Part shown: positions 27,949 to 33,331 of the stretch, piece by piece
Layout of the letters: each line of letters starts with the position of its first letter
Position numbering within the stretch: position 1 is the stretch's first letter
Assembly (NCBI GenBank): GCA_022340645.1
Contig: JAJDNP010000041.1
Location: 1 to 33,331 of the forward strand
Direction: 5' to 3'
DNA length: 33,331 bases
Origin: Gammaproteobacteria bacterium
GTDB lineage: Bacteria > Pseudomonadota > Gammaproteobacteria > SZUA-229
Translations under genes and position numbers: made by a program
Notes under the pieces: model-generated
Seen by the model: the letters and a program-made list of their open reading frames with translations, nothing else
Database searches by the model: none
What the model was told of the DNA's origin: nothing

Positions 27949-28953
27949 TTATCTCAGCTCATCCTCTTCATAAGCATGAACAATTTTTTTCACCAGAGGA
28001 TGCCTGACAATATCCCCCTTGTGAAAATGCGTTATACCGATTCCTTCAATTTCCGTCAGAATTTTTAGCGCATGGCGCAGGCCTGAAGTTTTGTCACGGG
28101 GTAAATCCACCTGCGTAATATCACCTGTGATTACCGCTTTTGAGCCAAAGCCGATGCGTGTTAAAAACATCTTCATCTGATCGATTGTCGTATTCTGCGC
28201 TTCATCCAGAATGATAAATGAATCATTGAGGGTACGGCCACGCATATAAGCAAGGGGTGCAATTTCGATAATATTCCGCTCAATGCATTTTGCAACCTTT
28301 TGCTGCCCCATCATCTCAAACAGCGCATCATACATTGGCCGTAAATACGGGTCGATTTTCTGCGCCAGATCACCTGGCAGAAAGCCCAGTCGTTCACCAG
28401 CTTCGACCGCTGGACGCACCAGTAACAAGCGGTCAACCAGGTCATTTTCAAGCGCTTCTACCGCACTGGCAACCGCCAGGTAAGTTTTGCCCGTTCCTGC
28501 CGGGCCAACGCCGATTGTCAGATCATTGGTCCTGATCTGTTGCAGATACTGCTGCTGATGTTTGCCCCGGCCGCTGACTTTCCCGCGGCGATGTTTTTGA
28601 TGTTTTTCTAATAGCCTGTCTTCATCAGCTTCTGCAGACTTTGCCTGTGCGGCCTCATCTTCAATATTATCGTTCAGATATAACTGCACCGTCGCCGGTT
28701 TTAAAATTTCATGACCCGCAACATTGTATAAAGTCTGTATCGCGTTTTTGACTTTTTTCAAACTTCTTCCCGGACCGCTGACCTCGAACTGGTTGCTCCG
28801 GCAGTTAATCTTCACCTCGTAATAGTCTTCAATCTGACGTAAATGCTGATTAAGCGGCCCGCATAAATTGAGTAGCCGCTGGTTGTCCACCGGGCTAAGT
28901 TCAAATTGAATACTTGTATCGCCGGAAGAAATTTGACTGTCAGGATTGCGCAT
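27949..28953 (-). CDS. ybeZ: PhoH-like ATPase (YbeZ)
   Basis: This 334-residue protein is the PhoH-family ATPase YbeZ, which partners YbeY and has been linked to rRNA processing and RNA helicase-like activity. A KH-like N-terminal region occupies roughly residues 15-80. The ATPase domain has Walker A GPAGTGKT (150-157) and the Walker B FIILDEAQNT (about 247-256), with GDITQVDLP after it. A basic linker (KHQKHRRGKVSGRG) precedes the ATPase domain. It lies 21 bases downstream of miaB. Confidence 0.95.
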   Translation of the reverse strand: MRNPDSQISSGDTSIQFELSPVDNQRLLNLCGPLNQHLRQIEDYYEVKINCRSNQFEVSGPGRSLKKVKNAIQTLYNVAGHEILKPATVQLYLNDNIEDEAAQAKSAEADEDRLLEKHQKHRRGKVSGRGKHQQQYLQQIRTNDLTIGVGPAGTGKTYLAVASAVEALENDLVDRLLLVRPAVEAGERLGFLPGDLAQKIDPYLRPMYDALFEMMGQQKVAKCIERNIIEIAPLAYMRGRTLNDSFIILDEAQNTTIDQMKMFLTRIGFGSKAVITGDITQVDLPRDKTSGLRHALKILTEIEGIGITHFHKGDIVRHPLVKKIVHAYEEDELR

Positions 28954-28974
28954 TAGAAATGATGTATCTAATAA

Positions 28975-30393
28975 TTACGCTAGTTGGCGGCTTTGCGCCT
29001 TCAATTGCTGCATATTAGAAAGGCCGAGCAGTTCACCTTGCAAGGAATTGGTTCTCGCCTCTGAAATTTTAACATCAACAAACTGGCCGATTAATTCCTT
29101 GTCGCCGATAAAATTAACGACACGATTATTTTCAGTGCGTCCTGAAATTTGATCCTCACTCTTCCTGGAAACACTGTCTACCAGCACAGACTGTACCGTG
29201 CCTACCATTTGCTGGTTAGTTGCTGCCGTATTGGCTGCTATAACATCCTGCAACACGGCGAGACGATGTTTTTTTATCAGGTCCGTTGTGTTATCAGGTA
29301 AGGATGCAGCGGGTGTGCCAGGACGCGCACTGTAAATAAAGCTAAATGACTGGTCGAAACCGACCTCTTCAATCAGCTTCATGGTATCAGCAAAATCCTC
29401 ATCGCTTTCACCGGGGAAGCCAACAATAAAATCAGATGATATCGAAATATCCGGCCGTGCAATTTTCAGGCGGCGGATTATATCTTTGTACTGCTCAGCA
29501 GTATGGCCGCGTTTCATTGCGGCTAGTATCTTATCTGAACCACTCTGCACCGGCAAATGTAAAAAGCCGACCAGTTCCGGAACCTGCGCATAAACCTCGA
29601 CCAGGTCGTCATTAAACTCCATTGGATGCGAGGTTGTAAAACGGATACGATCGACACCATCAATAGCTGCTACATAATGGATTAACAATGCCAGATCTGC
29701 TGTTATACTTTCACCATCGTCTCCCAGCATCTCGCCACGATAAGCATTAACATTCTGCCCGAGCAAATTAACTTCGCGCACGCCCTGCTTCGCCAGGCTT
29801 GCGACCTCGGCAAGCACATCGTCAAACGGACGGCTGACTTCCTCGCCACGGGTATAAGGCACAACACAAAAACTGCAGTACTTGCTGCACCCTTCCATGA
29901 TCGAAACAAAGGCTGTCGGTCCGTCCGCTTTTGGTTCAGGCATGCAATCAAATTTCTCAATTTCGGGGAAACTGATATCAACGACCTTTTTATGGGTTTC
30001 ACATACGCCGGATATCATTTCCGGTAAGCGATGAATGGTTTGCGGGCCGAACACCACATCAACATAAGGCGCGCGTTTTTGAATTTCCGCCCCTTCCTGG
30101 CTTGCCACACATCCGCCTACACCAATAACTAAATCTGGGCGTTCTTTTTTCCAGTTTTTCCAGCGGCCAAGCTGGGAGAATACTTTTTCCTGCGCCTTTT
30201 CTCTAATCGAACAGGTGTTCAACAAAAGCACATCGGCTTCTTCAGCGTTGCTGGTGAGCTCTAGTTGGTGTGAACTGGCAAGGACATCGGAAATGCGAGA
30301 CGAATCATACTCATTCATCTGGCATCCATATGTTTTGATGTATAGCCTACGGGCTGGTTTGCGCGTAGATGCTGTCGTCGACTTGGGTGACAT
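28975..30393 (-). CDS. miaB: tRNA-2-methylthio-N6-isopentenyladenosine synthase
   Basis: This 472-residue radical-SAM enzyme adds the 2-methylthio group to isopentenyladenosine at position 37 of tRNAs reading UNN codons. The N-terminal domain has three cysteines for one iron-sulfur cluster (Cys24, Cys61, Cys95). The radical-SAM motif CxxxCxxC is in CSKYCSFC near residue 170. A TRAM domain is at the C terminus. RimO, the related ribosomal-protein enzyme, is less likely because the gene heads the miaB-phoH-ybeY-corC-lnt operon and has the Mia[12 protein letters not shown] signature. AGG lies five bases before the ATG. Confidence 0.97.
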   Translation of the reverse strand: MSPKSTTASTRKPARRLYIKTYGCQMNEYDSSRISDVLASSHQLELTSNAEEADVLLLNTCSIREKAQEKVFSQLGRWKNWKKERPDLVIGVGGCVASQEGAEIQKRAPYVDVVFGPQTIHRLPEMISGVCETHKKVVDISFPEIEKFDCMPEPKADGPTAFVSIMEGCSKYCSFCVVPYTRGEEVSRPFDDVLAEVASLAKQGVREVNLLGQNVNAYRGEMLGDDGESITADLALLIHYVAAIDGVDRIRFTTSHPMEFNDDLVEVYAQVPELVGFLHLPVQSGSDKILAAMKRGHTAEQYKDIIRRLKIARPDISISSDFIVGFPGESDEDFADTMKLIEEVGFDQSFSFIYSARPGTPAASLPDNTTDLIKKHRLAVLQDVIAANTAATNQQMVGTVQSVLVDSVSRKSEDQISGRTENNRVVNFIGDKELIGQFVDVKISEARTNSLQGELLGLSNMQQLKAQSRQLA

Positions 30394-30425
30394 TCGTACC
30401 TGTTAATTAATATAACCTGATATCA

Positions 30426-30431
30426 ATTATA
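30426..30431 (-). promoter_or_regulatory. Candidate -10 box for the miaB operon
   Basis: A perfect TATAAT is read on the minus strand 32 bases before the miaB start. No good -35 element lies at 16-18 bases, so this is only a candidate. Confidence 0.3.
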
Positions 30432-30502
30432 CCTTGTCAGCGCCAGCAATATCTATCACTATGGACAAAAGATTCGACTCCCTAAGTGACTGATTTTGCT
30501 TG

Positions 30503-30523
30503 ATAAAAAACAACTGTGCTGTT
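30503..30523 (-). terminator. Intrinsic terminator of glmS
   Basis: On the minus strand AACAGC and GTTGTT form a 6-bp stem with one G-U pair around a 3-base loop, followed by TTTTATCA. It starts six bases after the glmS stop codon. The stem is short, so the call is moderate. Confidence 0.5.
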
Positions 30524-30528
30524 ATCAG

Positions 30529-32376
30529 CTACTCCACGGTTACCGATTTGGCCAGATTTCGTGGCTGATCGACATCGGTACCTTTGTGTATTGCAACATA
30601 ATAAGCAAACAGCTGTAACGGTACAGCATACAGCACTGGCGCGAGGTCCGGGTCTATCGCGGGAATATTCATGATATAGCAGTTTTCCCCTAAATCTGAA
30701 AAATCCAGTCGCTCATCGGCAAATAAATAAACCTTGCCGCCTCGTGCCAGAATTTCCTGAATATTAGACTTGATTTTGCCCTCGTAACCATCCATCGAGG
30801 CTATTGCAATGGTTGGCAAATCCGAATCGATCAATGCTATCGGCCCGTGTTTTAATTCGCCTGCAGGATAAGCATCGGCATGAATATAAGAAATTTCTTT
30901 AAGTTTTAACGCACCTTCCAAAGCGATTGGAAACAGTGATCCGCGACCGATAAAGATTGCGTTTCCCAGGTCGGTGAAATGTTCCGCCCATTCCTCTACT
31001 GCCGACTTATCGTGCAACACCCTCTCAATCAGAATATGGAGAGACTGAACCTGTTGAAATAATGCTTTTAGCTTATCTGCTGGTGCACCATGACGTTGAG
31101 CCAGTGCGGCAACCAGCATTAATAAGGCAACAAGCTGTGTAGTAAAAGCTTTTGTTGAAGCAACGCCGATTTCCGGGCCGGCGCGTGTCATTAATTTTAA
31201 TTCACTTTCCCTGACCAGCGAACTTTCCGGCGCATTACAGATAGCCAGTGTCATATTGGACGTTTCTTTAATTGCGCGTAGCGCAGCCAGTGTATCGGCA
31301 GTCTCGCCAGACTGCGAAATTGTCACAACCAGCGTATCTTCGGGCAATACCGATTTGCGATAGCGGAACTCACTTGCAACCTCAACATTGCAAGGCACGC
31401 CGGCGATCGCTTCCATCCAGTAACGGGCCACCAGGCCGGCATGATAGCTGGTGCCACAGGCAATAATCTGTACGGCTTTTACCTGGTCAAGAATCTTTTC
31501 AGCAACCGAACCATCAGTGTCCTCGTCAAAAACGCTATCCAGCAGCTGCCCACCAGCCAGGCGCCCCTGTAGAATATTTATCAGGCATGAAGGCTGCTCA
31601 TAGATTTCTTTCAACATGAAATGGCGGTATTCGCCTTTGCTCGTTGCACCTGAACTTAACGAGGATTCTTTTATTTCGCGCTCAACAACTTCGCCGTGTT
31701 CATCGTAGATGACCAGGGAATCTGTTCGAATATCGGCAATATCGCCTTCTTCCAGATAGATAAATTGCCGCGTAACCGGCAATAAAGCCGCTGCGTCTGA
31801 TGCGATGAAATATTCACCAATGCCGACACCTATCACCAGCGGACTGCCGCGGCGTGATGCTACCAGACGGCTCCTGTCGCTGATGGAGATGACGCCTAAA
31901 GCATATGCACCTTCAAAATCCGCAACTGCAAGGCGCACCGCCTGCAGCAGGTCACCTTGCATCTTTAAATAGTGTTCAATCTGATGGGCCGCAACTTCGG
32001 TATCTGTTTGCGAGGTAAAATTATAGCCCTCACGTCTTTGCTGCTCACGAAGCTCACTATGATTTTCAATAATTCCATTATGTACGATAACTACCGACTG
32101 ATTACACACGTGAGGGTGCGCATTTTTTTCACTGGGTTCGCCATGTGTTGCCCAACGCGTGTGCGCTACACCCAGAGCACCGCGCAGCTCGGTCTGCTGC
32201 AGAGCATCCGCCAGCTCTTTTACCTTACCTACCCGGCGCACACGACAGATATGGCCATCGCCGTCGAGTACCGCGATACCGGCAGAATCATAGCCCCGAT
32301 ACTCAAGACGTCGAAGCCCTTCTAACAAAATTGGCGTAACATTACGTTCAGCTACCGCGCCGACAATCCCACACAT
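30529..32376 (-). CDS. glmS: Glutamine--fructose-6-phosphate aminotransferase (isomerizing)
   Basis: This 615-residue enzyme makes glucosamine-6-phosphate from fructose-6-phosphate and glutamine, the first step to UDP-GlcNAc for peptidoglycan and LPS. The Ntn glutaminase domain begins MCGIVGAV with the catalytic Cys2. Two SIS domains follow (AACGTSYHAGLVARYW near 310-325, and IGRGSLFPIALEGALKLKEISYIHADAYPAGELKHGP near 480-516). The C terminus ends in the conserved DQPRNLAKSVTVE. Length is normal. A Shine-Dalgarno AAGGG lies six bases before the ATG. No glmU is adjacent and no glmS ribozyme-like leader was recognised. Confidence 0.98.
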   Translation of the reverse strand: MCGIVGAVAERNVTPILLEGLRRLEYRGYDSAGIAVLDGDGHICRVRRVGKVKELADALQQTELRGALGVAHTRWATHGEPSEKNAHPHVCNQSVVIVHNGIIENHSELREQQRREGYNFTSQTDTEVAAHQIEHYLKMQGDLLQAVRLAVADFEGAYALGVISISDRSRLVASRRGSPLVIGVGIGEYFIASDAAALLPVTRQFIYLEEGDIADIRTDSLVIYDEHGEVVEREIKESSLSSGATSKGEYRHFMLKEIYEQPSCLINILQGRLAGGQLLDSVFDEDTDGSVAEKILDQVKAVQIIACGTSYHAGLVARYWMEAIAGVPCNVEVASEFRYRKSVLPEDTLVVTISQSGETADTLAALRAIKETSNMTLAICNAPESSLVRESELKLMTRAGPEIGVASTKAFTTQLVALLMLVAALAQRHGAPADKLKALFQQVQSLHILIERVLHDKSAVEEWAEHFTDLGNAIFIGRGSLFPIALEGALKLKEISYIHADAYPAGELKHGPIALIDSDLPTIAIASMDGYEGKIKSNIQEILARGGKVYLFADERLDFSDLGENCYIMNIPAIDPDLAPVLYAVPLQLFAYYVAIHKGTDVDQPRNLAKSVTVE

Positions 32377-32453
32377 AGTAAACCCTTATATAGTTAATTC
32401 ACACACATCAAGAACTAGCCCGACCCGATCCAGGCCTAAAGATAATTAGCTAA

Positions 32454-32459
32454 ATTATA
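32454..32459 (-). promoter_or_regulatory. Candidate -10 box for glmS
   Basis: A perfect TATAAT is read on the minus strand 77 bases before the glmS start, within the 165-base gap after the micro-gene terminator. A weak TTGCAT lies 20 bases upstream, which is a poor spacing. A leader of about 70 bases would result. Confidence 0.35.
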
Positions 32460-32540
32460 GAACTAAAAACAAGAATATCATGCAATCTCCAGCTTTCTTG
32501 TGTAATTCACATTATTCGACCAGCTTTTCAATAATTAAAT

Positions 32541-32572
32541 AAAAAAACCACGTTGATTCAACGCGGTTTTTT
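32541..32572 (-). terminator. Intrinsic terminator of the micro-gene pair
   Basis: On the minus strand CCGCGTTG and CAACGTGG form an 8-bp stem with one G-U pair around a 3-base loop, followed by seven T residues. It begins 56 bases after the second micro-gene and separates it from the glmS promoter. The sequence is also A-rich on the other side, so it could act in both directions. Confidence 0.85.
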
Positions 32573-32628
32573 GGCAATCAATATACTCGGATGTCAGATA
32601 CCATGACCGAGAACTATATTTTTCGACT

Positions 32629-32763
32629 TCAGAATAAGGTGGCAGCAGAGATGTATGCTACACCGAAAATAAATCCCCAGGCCATTATTTCGATAACCAT
32701 TGATTCTCGTTGATTGTCTCGTTTAGCACCCGCTACTGCCACCCGTGTTGTGTCTGCTTTCAT
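32629..32763 (-). CDS. Small single-helix membrane protein, micro-gene 2 (44 residues)
   Basis: This reading frame encodes 44 residues: a charged N-terminal half followed by one predicted membrane helix (about residues 22-42, with IEIMAWGFIFGVAYISAA). It ends AATLF. It aligns without a gap over its last 31 residues with the upstream micro-gene, 16 positions identical, including DNQRE, IE, AW, FxFG and Y. Both end at Phe followed directly by the stop. GAG lies a few bases before the ATG. The match between paralogues at the protein level is the main evidence that it is real. I recognise no family. Confidence 0.7.
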   Translation of the reverse strand: MKADTTRVAVAGAKRDNQRESMVIEIMAWGFIFGVAYISAATLF

Positions 32764-32775
32764 TATCATCTCAAG

Positions 32776-32880
32776 TTAAAAAACCAGCCTGGCCAGCATG
32801 TAAACAATACCGAAAACGAATGCCCATGCAGTTACCTCAATAATTATGATTTCTCGCTGATTATCTTTTTTCGCTTTCAT
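32776..32880 (-). CDS. Small single-helix membrane protein, micro-gene 1 (34 residues)
   Basis: This frame encodes 34 residues: a short basic start (MKAKKDNQRE) and one predicted membrane helix from about residue 11 to 33. It is the upstream partner of micro-gene 2, 12 bases away, and is 16/31 identical to it. An AAGG Shine-Dalgarno lies eight bases before this ATG; an in-frame ATG six bases earlier is too close to it. Charge layout suggests the N terminus faces the cytoplasm. A TATAAT lies about 60 bases upstream. Function unknown; small membrane-complex subunit, stress peptide or type I toxin-like peptide are all possible. Confidence 0.7.
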   Translation of the reverse strand: MKAKKDNQREIIIIEVTAWAFVFGIVYMLARLVF

Positions 32881-32940
32881 TGTCATCACCTTTATAAAAT
32901 TTAGTGTTTGTGATGACTGATTTGCAAACTACATGCCAGA

Positions 32941-32946
32941 ATTATA
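32941..32946 (-). promoter_or_regulatory. Candidate -10 box for the micro-gene pair
   Basis: A perfect TATAAT is read on the minus strand 61 bases before micro-gene 1. No convincing -35 is seen at 17 bases, so the call is tentative. Confidence 0.35.
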
Positions 32947-32959
32947 ATGTGATTTAAGC

Positions 32960-33286
32960 CTGGAAACAGGAAACGGGATAATATGCACTTCACAGCTTTA
33001 TCAGTACTGAAAACTTTTTTATCTACAGGCACTTACAGAACGGGGAGAACAATCCATAACCACTCTTTTTATGGTCTTATGCTTAGCCCCAACGATGTGC
33101 TGCTGACGAAGGCGTCATATCTCGGTCAGTAAGCGTTATAAATCTGCCATTTGATTTCGATGGCCACGGCAGGCATCAAAATAACGCAAGCATGATCATG
33201 ATAGAACTCGAATTTGAGACACGGCCAGGCATTGCTGTCCCACTTAATGTTAGAAACATGGATTGGGAACTGTTGTGCGAGACCGT
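32960..33286. other. Intergenic stretch at the window end, no supported gene
   Basis: No frame has a convincing start, Shine-Dalgarno and family match. Long frames are open on both strands between about 33150 and 33331, one of them on the plus strand from ATG 33192 to the window edge. Open frames on both strands over the same bases, with no recognisable domain, suggest a dispersed repeat or a decayed gene rather than an active gene. Confidence 0.35.
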
Positions 33287-33306
33287 ATGCCGCATGGATG
33301 CGGCAT
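33287..33306 (+). repeat. Perfect hairpin with CATGGATG core
   Basis: ATGCCGCAT (33287-33295) and ATGCGGCAT (33298-33306) are perfect inverted arms around GG. Hairpins with a CATGGATG centre are common in intergenic repeats of Gammaproteobacteria, as I recall. A strong AAGGAGGT follows at 33317-33324, seven bases before the window edge; it may be part of the repeat or the ribosome binding site of a gene outside the window. Confidence 0.55.
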
Positions 33307-33331
33307 TCGAGTGTACAAGGAGGTATTCACA

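Noticed and set aside
32377-32540. glmS ribozyme or other riboswitch ahead of glmS
   Set aside because: The 165-base gap shows no recognisable ribozyme core or riboswitch; it holds only a candidate promoter and a short leader.
33192-33331. Plus-strand frame open to the window edge, starting ATG at 33192
   Set aside because: No Shine-Dalgarno and no recognisable motif, it passes through a perfect hairpin, and the opposite strand is open too. It cannot be judged without more sequence.

Overview
The window looks like a chromosomal segment of a gammaproteobacterium of moderate G+C content. Conserved blocks point there: a DUF2066 gene next to hda beside purM-purN; rng-yhdP-nitrilase; nadD-rsfS-rlmH-maf; leuS-lptE-holA; miaB-phoH-ybeY-corC-lnt; and glmS. 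A VPxPA-type PEP-CTERM protein with a sigma-54 promoter implies an exosortase/exopolysaccharide lineage, as in many sulfur-oxidising, methylotrophic or floc-forming Gammaproteobacteria. The genus cannot be read from this sequence. No rRNA, tRNA, CRISPR array, transposase or phage gene was seen.

Layout. 1-5570: a DUF2066 gene and hda on the minus strand diverge from a plus-strand run purM, purN, DUF3108 gene, darP. 5571-16857: a long minus-strand run read right to left: proA, nadD, rsfS, rlmH, maf, rng, yhdP, a small periplasmic protein gene, a nitrilase gene and a CPA2-type antiporter gene. 17023-18196: a His-rich PEP-CTERM gene and its AT-rich control region. 18197-22286: leuS-lptE-holA on minus, with a zinc-ribbon gene diverging from leuS. 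23054-25060: about 2 kb of repeat-rich DNA around one orphan secreted-protein gene. 25025-30393: the miaB-phoH-ybeY-corC-lnt operon on minus. 30529-32376: glmS on minus. 32629-32880: two tandem, related micro-genes for single-helix membrane proteins, with their own terminator. The last ~340 bases hold no convincing gene.

Most genes are housekeeping: purine synthesis, NAD and proline synthesis, ribosome maturation and RNA processing (RsfS, RlmH, RNase G, YbeY, DarP, MiaB, PhoH), and outer-envelope assembly (LptE, YhdP, Lnt, GlmS).

The unusual content is between genes. (1) A dispersed family of arrays built from 10-base units occurs five times (21-50, 23679-23698, 23722-23751, 23777-23806, 25027-25056). 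Two copies form a 31-bp perfect inverted pair, and one has become the 3' end and stop codon of lnt. (2) Two inverted pairs of arrays with 7-base units (5485-5563 and 15446-15555) share the same architecture with unrelated sequence. (3) The PEP-CTERM gene has a clear -24/-12 promoter and an upstream TGTC-N9-GACA palindrome. (4) The tandem micro-protein pair at 32629-32880 belongs to no family I recognise. Statements about families rest on motif reading and memory; no search was run.
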